From assembly GCA_040877935.1 (NCBI GenBank), contig JBBDNB010000001.1:1-64000 (forward strand): a stretch of DNA of 64,000 bases, in the 5' to 3' direction. A model generated the notes under the pieces. It had not been told where the DNA came from. It saw only the letters and a list, made by a program, of their open reading frames with translations, and made no database searches. Position 1 is the stretch's first letter; the number at the start of each line of letters is the position of its first letter. Made by a program: the position numbers and the translations under genes. The DNA is from Chitinophagales bacterium. GTDB taxonomy: Bacteria > Bacteroidota > Bacteroidia > Chitinophagales > CAIOSU01. Positions 1 through 7,575 of this stretch are shown piece by piece.

Positions 1-65
1 AACCACCATTACAGAAATAGTTTTAATGCGGCATTTTATAGTTAAAATGGTATAATGATTCATTG

Positions 66-90
66 AACCAAAATTTTAGTATTTTGGGTT
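66..90. promoter_or_regulatory. inverted repeat upstream of the DUF433 gene
   Basis: The arms AACCAAAAT and ATTTTGGGTT pair around a 6-base loop with one bulged base. The repeat ends 21 bases before the start codon of the DUF433 antitoxin. Antitoxins often repress their own promoters through inverted repeats, so an operator is plausible. A terminator of an upstream gene outside the window is the alternative, because the arms are AT-rich and T-tracts are nearby. Confidence 0.35.
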
Positions 91-111
91 TAACAAGCAC
101 AATTAACAGTT

Positions 112-366
112 ATGGATAAGAAACTATTGTCGAGAATTACATTTGATGTCAATCAATGTGGTGGTAAGCCCTGTATCAGGGGGATGCGAATTCGTGTAGC
201 CGATGTGTTGAGCTTGTTGGCCAACGGGTTGACTGCTGAACAAGTCATTCAGGAAATGCCCGATTTGACACCCGAAGATATTCAAGCATCATTACAGTAT
301 GCTGCATCAACAGAAAAATTAACCCTGAACGAATACCAACAAAAGCAGAGCAAGGTTGCATTATAA
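112..366 (+). CDS. DUF433 family antitoxin (VapB45-like)
   Basis: The 84-residue protein has the DUF433 signature: an ITFD start, GGKPCIRGMRI at residues 17-27, then a short helical HTH-like segment (VADVLSLLANGLTAEQVI). DUF433 proteins are usually antitoxins whose toxin is a DUF5615 PIN-like protein encoded immediately downstream on the same strand. Here no such toxin follows; the next genes are on the other strand, so this looks like an orphan antitoxin. Its last 15 codons, from the Leu-Asn-Glu-Tyr segment on, belong to a roughly 65-base stretch that recurs near 15,304-15,367. This suggests the 3' end was altered by recombination. The start is the only sensible ATG, 21 bases after an inverted repeat. 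Confidence 0.8.
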   Translation: MDKKLLSRITFDVNQCGGKPCIRGMRIRVADVLSLLANGLTAEQVIQEMPDLTPEDIQASLQYAASTEKLTLNEYQQKQSKVAL

Positions 367-385
367 GGAATTAGCAAAGATATTG
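321..385 (+). repeat. left copy of a degenerate direct repeat flanking the defence island
   Basis: This stretch spans the last codons of the DUF433 gene and about 20 bases beyond its stop. It matches 15,304-15,367 at about 57 of 65 positions by eye, with one small indel. The shared core begins AACCCTGAACGAATACCA. The two copies lie in the same orientation about 15 kb apart and bracket the PIN, Ssp, GHKL and STAND genes. Confidence 0.75.
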
Positions 386-403
386 CAGCAAAAAATGCTG
401 AAT

Positions 404-790
404 TCAATATTTCAGAAGCTTTAGGTCTTTAATAAAGCGAAAATCTTTTTGATTCTTTGTGAGCAGTGCTAAATCATACTCAATAGCTGTAGCGGCAATC
501 AACATATCGGCAATTTGCACTCCATGACTTAATCTGTATTTTTCAAAAAGTTGCACTGATCTTTCTGAAACTGCATGGTTGATTAAAATAATATCAAAAT
601 TATTCAGGAATTTTTGAAGTGCTTTAAAATCAGCTTTGTTTTCACAACCTACCATTAATTCAAGTTGAGTAACTACACTCACAGAAAGTGTATGATCAAC
701 TTCAAATGTTTTGATTTTAGATTTCGCCTTTTCGATGCCCCGGCTAAAATCAATTAAAACATCTGTATCAATTAGCAGCGTATCGGTCAT
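404..790 (-). CDS. VapC-like PIN domain ribonuclease toxin
   Basis: The 128-residue protein is a complete PIN domain of usual VapC length. Acidic metal-binding positions are visible: D8 and D10 in LLIDTDVLIDF, E44 in TQLELMVG, D95 in QIADMLIAATA, and D116 near the C-terminal TKNQKDF motif. VapC toxins cleave tRNA or other RNA with Mg2+. The gene starts 7 bases after the stop of the DUF2281 gene on the same strand, the usual antitoxin-toxin order for this pair. The RNA target cannot be told from sequence. Confidence 0.88.
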   Translation of the reverse strand: MTDTLLIDTDVLIDFSRGIEKAKSKIKTFEVDHTLSVSVVTQLELMVGCENKADFKALQKFLNNFDIILINHAVSERSVQLFEKYRLSHGVQIADMLIAATAIEYDLALLTKNQKDFRFIKDLKLLKY

Positions 791-797
791 CTATGGT

Positions 798-1037
798 TTA
801 TTTGCCTGTCCATTGTGATTTTCTGACATTCCTGACCCACTTTACACTGTCATTCATTTCTTTTCGGTCTTTCCATCGGCCAAAGAATGCATTTTCTGAA
901 ATTCTTTCTCCTGGATCTGCGGAAGGTGTTTTTTTACTGGCATAACGCTCATAAAGGAAGTTTATAAAATCCCTTGCCTGATTCCTGGCCCTGGGCGGCA
1001 ATTGCTCAAATTTTTCAAAAAGGAGAGAAATACTCAT
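798..1037 (-). CDS. DUF2281 family antitoxin
   Basis: The 79-residue protein starts MSISLLFEKFEQLPPRA and then carries the QARDFINFLYERY segment typical of DUF2281 proteins, which usually pair with PIN toxins. The internal ATG at 1037 was chosen over an upstream one at 1115 because the extra 26 residues do not belong to the family. Its stop lies 7 bases from the start of the PIN toxin gene, forming a two-gene operon transcribed away from sspA. The last 20 residues are basic and Trp-rich and are probably the toxin-binding tail. Confidence 0.8.
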   Translation of the reverse strand: MSISLLFEKFEQLPPRARNQARDFINFLYERYASKKTPSADPGERISENAFFGRWKDRKEMNDSVKWVRNVRKSQWTGK

Positions 1038-1173
1038 GATATGTACTTTGCTGACTAATGTAAATAAAATAACAGATTTATTGTAGTAAAATTCCAATCC
1101 CGGATTCAAATTCACTGTGCGATTCTTTGCATAGAAGAAAGCAGAAGTATTGCTTTAATTTGTACTTTTATCA

Positions 1174-2340
1174 ATGGCTATGCAATATCCCATCTACTTA
1201 GACAATAATGCTACAACTAAAATCGATCCTCGGGTTTTGGAGGAAATGATGCCCTTTTTAAAAGATGATTATGGAAATGCTTCGAGTAATCATGAGTTTG
1301 GTGTAAATGCCAATAAAGCTGTTAAAAGAGCAAGAAATCAAATTGCAGATTTAATCCATTGCGACTCACATGAAATCATTTTTACTTCTGGAGCTACAGA
1401 AGCCATTAATCTCGCTATAAAAGGAGTGCTTGAAAAACACACAGAAAAAGGCAAGCATATTGTTACCGTTTCAACTGAACATCCTGCTGTAATAGATTGC
1501 TGTAAATATCTTGAAAGCAAAGGTTTTGAGGTGACTTATTTACCGGTGAATAATGATGGACTTTTAGACCTTGATTTAGTAAAGGAAAATATTAGGGCTG
1601 ATACTATTTTAGTTGCAGTGATGTTGGTCAATAATGAAACAGGTGTGATTCAACCCATAAAAGAGATAGCAGAATTAGCTCATGAAAAGGGAGCTTTTTT
1701 TATGACTGATGCCACTCAGGTTTTAGGAAAAATGCATGTTGATGTTAATGAAATGGGCATTGATTTGATGGCTTTCTCGGGACATAAATTTTATGGGCCA
1801 AAAGGAGTGGGTGCTTTGTATGTGCGCAATAAACGACCTAGTCCGACAATATTAGAAGCTTTGATTCATGGCGGAGGACATGAAAGAGGAATGCGTAGTG
1901 GCACAATGAATGTACCGGGGATTGTTGGATTGGGAAAAGCTGCTGAAATTGCAAAAACTGAAATGAAAGCAGATGAAGAAAGGATAGGCGCCTTAAGAAC
2001 CCAATTGGAAAATGTGCTTTTAGAATTGGATGATACTTTTGTGAATGGAAATAGAGCACAGCGGCTCTACAATGTGAGCAATATTTGTTTTAAAGGGGTG
2101 GATGCTGAAGATTTAATTCTACAGACAAGAATGAAAATGGCTGTTTCAACTGGTTCTGCTTGTTCCTCTGCCGCTATTGAACCTTCCCATGTTTTGATTT
2201 CGATGGGGTTGTCCAATGAATTGGCATATTCCTCAATTCGCTTTAGTTTAGGGAAGTTTAATACAATAAATGAATTAACAGAGGTGGAAAAAATTGTAAA
2301 GGAAGTAGTAAACAATATTCGTAAGTTACATGAAATTTGA
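1174..2340 (+). CDS. sspA: cysteine desulfurase of an Ssp-type DNA phosphorothioation system
   Basis: This 388-residue PLP-dependent class V aminotransferase mobilises sulfur from cysteine. Visible landmarks are the N-terminal YLDNNATTKIDPRVLEEM, H103 in STEHPAVID, D179 and Q182, the Schiff-base lysine K205 in FSGHKFYGPKG, and the persulfide cysteine C330 in STGSACSSAAIEPSHV. Length and motifs match IscS/DndA/SspA. Context separates it from housekeeping IscS: no iscU or other Fe-S genes are nearby, and it is followed directly by DUF4007, ATPase and DndC-like genes in the order sspA-B-C-D. It should load sulfur onto the SspD partner. An ATG at 1180 is an equally possible start. Confidence 0.88.
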   Translation: MAMQYPIYLDNNATTKIDPRVLEEMMPFLKDDYGNASSNHEFGVNANKAVKRARNQIADLIHCDSHEIIFTSGATEAINLAIKGVLEKHTEKGKHIVTVSTEHPAVIDCCKYLESKGFEVTYLPVNNDGLLDLDLVKENIRADTILVAVMLVNNETGVIQPIKEIAELAHEKGAFFMTDATQVLGKMHVDVNEMGIDLMAFSGHKFYGPKGVGALYVRNKRPSPTILEALIHGGGHERGMRSGTMNVPGIVGLGKAAEIAKTEMKADEERIGALRTQLENVLLELDDTFVNGNRAQRLYNVSNICFKGVDAEDLILQTRMKMAVSTGSACSSAAIEPSHVLISMGLSNELAYSSIRFSLGKFNTINELTEVEKIVKEVVNNIRKLHEI

Positions 2341-2342
2341 TC

Positions 2343-3221
2343 ATGGATAAATTACATTTTTCAGGACACGATTCATTTATCTGTAAGCAATTCTGGCTTA
2401 AGAAAGGTTATGACTTTATATCGGAAAACAAGAGCTTTTCAGATGATACGGCAGTTATAGATTTGGGCGTAGGAAAAAACATGGTTGGCTCTATAAGATA
2501 TTGGTTAAAGTCTTTTGGAATTGCAGATGAAAATGACAGCTTACAACATGTATCAGACTATTTATTTGCTGAAAATGGAAAAGACCCTTTTATAGAAGAT
2601 ATTGGGACCATTTGGTTATTGCATTATCATTTGGTTGCACAGGGTAAAGCTTCAATCTATAGTTTAGTTTTCAATCAGTTTAGAAAAGAACGCTTCGACT
2701 TTACGAAGTCTCACTTGCATAATTTCATTAAAAGGGCATGTCTTGAAACAGAATCCAATTACAATGAGAATACTGTAAATACTGATATAAATGTTTTTCT
2801 GAAAAACTATACCAAGCCCAAGACAGGAAAAATAAGTGTAGAGGATGATTTTATTGGATTGTTACAGGATTTGGATTTATTGAAGCAATATAAGCTTACG
2901 AATGTTGAGGCTAAAGAATTCAGCAATTGGTATAAGATTGACAATGAGAAAAGGGAAGACTTGCCTTTTCAAATTGTTTTATACGCCATCTTAAATAAAC
3001 TAAAAGACCAGGAAAATTCTATCTCATTTAAAGAAATGCAAATTGGCTTTAATGCTCCAGGTTTGGTCTTTGCGCTAAATGCTGAAGGGCTTTTCAATAA
3101 AATTAAAGCAATAACAGAGTACTATCCTGAAATAATTTTTTCTGAAACTGCGGGCAACCAAGTGCTACAGTTCAAGAGCAAACCTGAAAAATTCGAGGTG
3201 TTAAATGACTATTACCAATAA
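2343..3221 (+). CDS. sspB: DUF4007 protein, SspB-like (putative single-strand nickase of DNA phosphorothioation)
   Basis: The 292-residue protein opens with LHFSGHDSFICKQFWLKKG, followed by AVIDLGVGKNMVGSIRYWL, the diagnostic N-terminal motifs of DUF4007. DUF4007 is the family of SspB in SspABCD systems, where it is reported to nick one strand as part of single-strand phosphorothioation. ATG 2343 starts 2 bases after the sspA stop. An in-frame TTG at 2337 would overlap sspA but adds only two residues. The 3' end overlaps sspC by 17 bases, showing tight translational coupling. No classical nuclease motif is obvious to me, so the nickase role rests on family and context. Confidence 0.8.
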   Translation: MDKLHFSGHDSFICKQFWLKKGYDFISENKSFSDDTAVIDLGVGKNMVGSIRYWLKSFGIADENDSLQHVSDYLFAENGKDPFIEDIGTIWLLHYHLVAQGKASIYSLVFNQFRKERFDFTKSHLHNFIKRACLETESNYNENTVNTDINVFLKNYTKPKTGKISVEDDFIGLLQDLDLLKQYKLTNVEAKEFSNWYKIDNEKREDLPFQIVLYAILNKLKDQENSISFKEMQIGFNAPGLVFALNAEGLFNKIKAITEYYPEIIFSETAGNQVLQFKSKPEKFEVLNDYYQ

Positions 3222-6200
3222 TCAAAAAGATTACTCTCGCTCGGTAAATATTATTCGGGACAAGGATAAAAACCTGAATTATATTCCCACGCCCAACGCA
3301 AAGGTGGTTTTCAATCAGTTGGCTAAGGATTATCATCTTGGAGTGCGTTCATTCAATATTGTTGGTGCTTATGGCACGGGTAAGTCTGCATTTGTATGGG
3401 CACTAAAAAAGAACCTGAACAAGGAACACAACTATTTTTCTGATTTAGAAAAAAGTCAGTTTAAGAATATCAAAGGATTTGAATTCTTTCAGGTTATTGG
3501 TGAGTTTGATTCATTAATGGATGCGTTTGCCAATGCTTTCGGATTCAAAGCTAAAGATGATGTTAAGGCACAAGATATCATTCATGAAATTGACAATTTT
3601 TATGAAAAGCTTAAAATTGAGAAAAAAGGACTTGTAATAGTTGTAGATGAGTTCGGTAAATTTTTAGAATTTGCTGCTAAAAACAAACCCGATATCGAGC
3701 TATACTTTATTCAGCAATTGGCAGAATATGTAAACAATACTGAAAGGGATATTTTGCTGCTCACTACCCTACACCAAGATTTCAATGCGTATGCACTTGA
3801 GCTGACAAAAGCACAAAGACATGAATGGGACAAAGTGAAAGGCAGGTTAAAAGAACTTACTTTTAACGAACCCGTTGAACAGTTGCTCTATTTAGCAGCC
3901 GAACAACTTTCCAATAAAGAACTTACGCAAAAATCAAGCACTCATTTTCCCGAATTATTCAAAGCAATTAAAGAGGCAAAAGTCTTTCCGCTGAGAGATT
4001 ACTTTAATGAAGATTTTGCTCAAAAGCTTTTGCCTTTTGATATTTTGTCTGCTTCCGTTTTAACATTGGCATTGCAGCGCTACGGCCAAAATGAAAGATC
4101 GCTTTTCTCCTTTATTGAGTCAAATGATCATTTGGGCATTCAGGATTTTGATGGAAAAGAAACCTATTATAATATCAGCAATGTGTACGATTATTTATTG
4201 CACAATTATCATTCACTGCTAAGCACTAAATTCAATCCGCATTACACACAATGGGCGGCAATTCGTGCATCTATAGAAAGATCGGAATCACTAATGGAAT
4301 CTGATTTTAATGAGGCAGCAAAATTGCTTAAAACAATTGGACTGCTCAATATCTTTGGAAGCGAGGCTGCTGTAATCGATAAAGATTTTCTTTCTAAATA
4401 CGCCCGGTTTAGTTTAGGTATAAAATCTGCTGAAAAACTCATTGATCAGCTTGAAAAGCTCAAGCTCATTCGGTTTACCAAACACTTACGTAAGTACAAT
4501 ATTTTTGAAGGTACCGACTTGGATATAGACCTTGCTATTGATGCAGCCGGAAATTTGGTTGAGCAAATTTCCGATGTTGTTTATCATTTAAAAGAGCATT
4601 TTGAATTTCCTTATATCCCTGCCAAAGCTGTTTATTACCAGAAAGGCACACCGCGATTTTTTGAATTTGTATTAAGCGAGGCCCCGATTAATGAAGTTCC
4701 TGAAGGAGAAATCGATGGTTTTATCAATTTGATTTTCTCTGAAAACCTTTCATCTGATGAACTTAAAAAACATGCTCAAGAAAGCAATGAGGCTATACTT
4801 TTTGGCTGGTATAAAAACACATCTGAGATTAGGAATTTGATTTATGAGATTGAAAAAATCAAAAAAGTACGAGAGCAAAACTTAGATGATAAAATAGCCA
4901 AACGTGAATTGGATTCCATCATTCAGCACCAGGCCAGATTGCTCAACCACTATGTTATGGGTAGCCTGCACAACGCTTCTGCTCCTGTGGATTGGTACTT
5001 TCAGGGAAAGAAAATCAAGCTCAAAGACAAAAAATCCTTTAACAGGCAGCTTTCTGAAATATGCGACAAGGTATATAGCCATACGCCTGTTTTTAAAAAT
5101 GAATTACTGAATAAAACCAATGTTTCAGGAGCTATATCTACTGCTCGGAAAAGCCTTATCGAAAACCTGATCAATAACTGGCAGGAAATAGATTTAAGCT
5201 TTCCATCGGATAAGTTTCCTCCTGAAAAAACCATTTATCTCAGCTTGCTGAAAGCAACTGAAATACATAAAAAAACCAAAGAAGGTTTTGTGCTACAAAA
5301 GCCAAGTGAGGAATCTTTTAAAGCACTGTGGGCTGCAAGCATTGAATTTTTGGATTCTGCAAAATCCAATAAAAGAAATCTAAAAGATTTAAGTGATGTC
5401 CTGTCCAAACGACCTTTCAAACTGAAAAAAGGATTTATAGATTTTTGGTTGCCCATTTTCCTTTTTATCAAAAGGGATGATTATGCACTATTTGGCGAAA
5501 GCGGTTACATTCCTGAGCTCAGTGCAGATTCACTGAACTTGATTGTTAGAAAGCCTAAAGATTACACCATTAAGTCATTCGATGTAGATGGTCCCAAGCT
5601 CAATCTTTTCAACAAATACCGAACTCTGCTTGAGCAAAACACAAAGCAGAAAGTTTCAAACAAAAGCTTTATTGAAACCATACGCCCGTTCTTTATCTTT
5701 TATAAAGACTTGCCCGATTATGCAAAAAACACCATGCGGCTTTCAAAAGAAACAATCGCTTTGAGATCGGCTATTGTTCAGTCCAAAGAGCCTGAAAAAA
5801 CCTTTTTTGAAGACTTCCCCTCTGCACTTGGTTATTCTATGGTTCAGCTTCAAAAAAATGAAAAGCAACTTGAAGTATATGTCAAAGAATTGCAAAACCA
5901 TATTCGTGAATTAAGAAGTTGCTATGATGAACTGATCAATCGTTTTGAAGCTTTTATTCAGGAAAATATTCTTTCTGAAAACCTGGCATTTCCAGGTTAT
6001 AAAGAAAGATTACAAAACAGGTTTAAGCAAATCAAACCACACTTATTATTGCCGCAGCAAAAAGTGTTCTATCAAAGATTAAACTCTGCTTTAGACGATC
6101 GTAAATTATGGTTGAGTTCTATGGGGCAGGCCATAGTAGGGAAATCTTTAGACCATATCAGCGATGATGATGAACAAAAATTATACGAAGGTTTTAATGA

Positions 6201-6453
6201 TATAGTTATTGCGCTTGACAATCTTTCAGAGATCAGCAGTGCAGATATTGACGCTGAAAAAGAAGATGTTTTTAAGATTGAGATTACTGATTTTGTAAAA
6301 GGATTGCGTAAAAATCTCGTTCGGGTACCAAAAGGAAAAACCAAAAACACTGCGGCCTTAGAAAACAAAATTAAAAGCAGCTTAGACAAGGATCGTCAGG
6401 TAAATATTCATATATTAGTAAAACTATTAAAAGAACAATTGCAAAATGACTAA
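3205..6453 (+). CDS. sspC: SspC-like large P-loop ATPase of the phosphorothioation system
   Basis: This 1,082-residue protein has one clear N-terminal NTPase domain: Walker A GAYGTGKSAF from residue 54, and Walker B LVIVVDEFGKF starting at about residue 143. The rest is long, mostly helical and charged, with heptad-like stretches around residues 870-920. In the Ssp system the third component is a large ATPase needed for modification. Size, position and overlaps (17 bases with sspB, 8 bases with sspD) fit that role. The N-terminal lines before Walker A (NYIPTPNAKVVFNQLAKDYH) resemble the DNA-repair or partition-type ATPases that act as clamp loaders. Its exact biochemical function here is inferred. 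Confidence 0.8.
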   Translation: MTITNNQKDYSRSVNIIRDKDKNLNYIPTPNAKVVFNQLAKDYHLGVRSFNIVGAYGTGKSAFVWALKKNLNKEHNYFSDLEKSQFKNIKGFEFFQVIGEFDSLMDAFANAFGFKAKDDVKAQDIIHEIDNFYEKLKIEKKGLVIVVDEFGKFLEFAAKNKPDIELYFIQQLAEYVNNTERDILLLTTLHQDFNAYALELTKAQRHEWDKVKGRLKELTFNEPVEQLLYLAAEQLSNKELTQKSSTHFPELFKAIKEAKVFPLRDYFNEDFAQKLLPFDILSASVLTLALQRYGQNERSLFSFIESNDHLGIQDFDGKETYYNISNVYDYLLHNYHSLLSTKFNPHYTQWAAIRASIERSESLMESDFNEAAKLLKTIGLLNIFGSEAAVIDKDFLSKYARFSLGIKSAEKLIDQLEKLKLIRFTKHLRKYNIFEGTDLDIDLAIDAAGNLVEQISDVVYHLKEHFEFPYIPAKAVYYQKGTPRFFEFVLSEAPINEVPEGEIDGFINLIFSENLSSDELKKHAQESNEAILFGWYKNTSEIRNLIYEIEKIKKVREQNLDDKIAKRELDSIIQHQARLLNHYVMGSLHNASAPVDWYFQGKKIKLKDKKSFNRQLSEICDKVYSHTPVFKNELLNKTNVSGAISTARKSLIENLINNWQEIDLSFPSDKFPPEKTIYLSLLKATEIHKKTKEGFVLQKPSEESFKALWAASIEFLDSAKSNKRNLKDLSDVLSKRPFKLKKGFIDFWLPIFLFIKRDDYALFGESGYIPELSADSLNLIVRKPKDYTIKSFDVDGPKLNLFNKYRTLLEQNTKQKVSNKSFIETIRPFFIFYKDLPDYAKNTMRLSKETIALRSAIVQSKEPEKTFFEDFPSALGYSMVQLQKNEKQLEVYVKELQNHIRELRSCYDELINRFEAFIQENILSENLAFPGYKERLQNRFKQIKPHLLLPQQKVFYQRLNSALDDRKLWLSSMGQAIVGKSLDHISDDDEQKLYEGFNDIVIALDNLSEISSADIDAEKEDVFKIEITDFVKGLRKNLVRVPKGKTKNTAALENKIKSSLDKDRQVNIHILVKLLKEQLQND

Positions 6454-7558
6454 AGTACGACACGTTCTCGGAATATCAGGAGGTAAGGACAGCGCTGCAC
6501 TTGCCATTTACCTGAACCAGAAATATCCTGAATTGGATATTGAATATTATTTCTGTGATACGGGAAAAGAGCTGGAAGAAACCTATAATTTGATTAAAAA
6601 TCTTGAAAGCTATCTCGGCAAAAAAGTCATTAAGCTGGAAGCAGCAAAAGACAGCCATGAAGATCCTTTTGACCATTACTACAAGATATTTGGCGGTTAT
6701 CTACCCTCTTCAAATGCGCGTTGGTGCACAAAAAAACTAAAATTAGATCCTTTTGAAAAATATGTAGGCGATGATCCTGTAATATCCTATGTAGGAATTA
6801 GAGGGGATGAAAACAGGGAAGGCTACATCTCCAAAAAATCCAATATCCAATCCATTTTTCCTTTTCGGAAAAATATTTGGAGCGAAGATGTAGTTCGCAA
6901 AGTCTTGAAAAACGAGCAGATAGATCAGTTGACACAACGCTATGAGAAATATGCAGATGCCAATAAACTAAACCGTATTTACGAAATCGTAAAAGAGCCT
7001 GTTTCGCCTGATTTTGATCAAAAGCAAAAGCTCAATGCATTGCTCGACCTGGGCATTCAAACTTTCAACCAGGTGGTTTATGATTATTTGAAAGAAACAG
7101 AGTATCCGCTTGCAGATACACCTGATTTCCCATTGATTGACAATGAGGATATTTTAGTGCGCGATGATATTTTCCGCACCTTGAGGGAAAGTGGAGTGGG
7201 CGTACCAAAATATTATGAGAAGGTCACTTTTGAGGTGAATGGAGAAAAAGGCGAATACGCGCGCAGCCGCTCCGGCTGCTTTTTCTGTTTTTTCCAGCAA
7301 AAAATAGAATGGGTCTGGCTCTATGAGCAACACCCCGAGCGTTTTAAACTGGCCATGGAATATGAAAAAGAAGGCTATACCTGGATGCAAGATGAAAGAT
7401 TGGAAGAATTGATAAAACCAGAGCGCATTCACAAGATTAAAGAAGATGCTTTGGCTCGTTCTAAAAAAGCAAAAGACAAAAAGGAAAACAATTCTCCTTA
7501 TTTAATGGACAAATTAGCTGAGGCTGAAGGCGAAGGCTGTGCAGCTTGTTTTATATAA
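6446..7558 (+). CDS. sspD: SspD / DndC-like PP-loop ATP pyrophosphatase (PAPS reductase family)
   Basis: The 370-residue protein is in the PAPS-reductase/DndC family. The PP-loop SGGKDSAALAIYL starts at residue 11. It is followed by the YYFCDTGKELEETYNLI segment, an ARWCTKKLK motif and a downstream SGCFFCFFQQKIEW cysteine pair, which in DndC relatives binds an Fe-S cluster. The extreme C-terminus has a further GCAACFI motif. In Ssp and Dnd systems this enzyme adenylates DNA phosphate and inserts sulfur received from SspA. Its ATG overlaps the sspC stop by 8 bases. The last 18 bases before the next gene leave no room for a terminator, so transcription should run into the downstream GHKL gene. 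Confidence 0.86.
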   Translation: MTKVRHVLGISGGKDSAALAIYLNQKYPELDIEYYFCDTGKELEETYNLIKNLESYLGKKVIKLEAAKDSHEDPFDHYYKIFGGYLPSSNARWCTKKLKLDPFEKYVGDDPVISYVGIRGDENREGYISKKSNIQSIFPFRKNIWSEDVVRKVLKNEQIDQLTQRYEKYADANKLNRIYEIVKEPVSPDFDQKQKLNALLDLGIQTFNQVVYDYLKETEYPLADTPDFPLIDNEDILVRDDIFRTLRESGVGVPKYYEKVTFEVNGEKGEYARSRSGCFFCFFQQKIEWVWLYEQHPERFKLAMEYEKEGYTWMQDERLEELIKPERIHKIKEDALARSKKAKDKKENNSPYLMDKLAEAEGEGCAACFI

Positions 7559-7575
7559 ATATATAATGATATAAA

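Noticed and set aside
1174-7558. dndABCDE operon
   Set aside because: Only dndA- and dndC-like proteins are shared. No dndD/SMC-like or dndE genes are present, and DUF4007 identifies the Ssp type instead.
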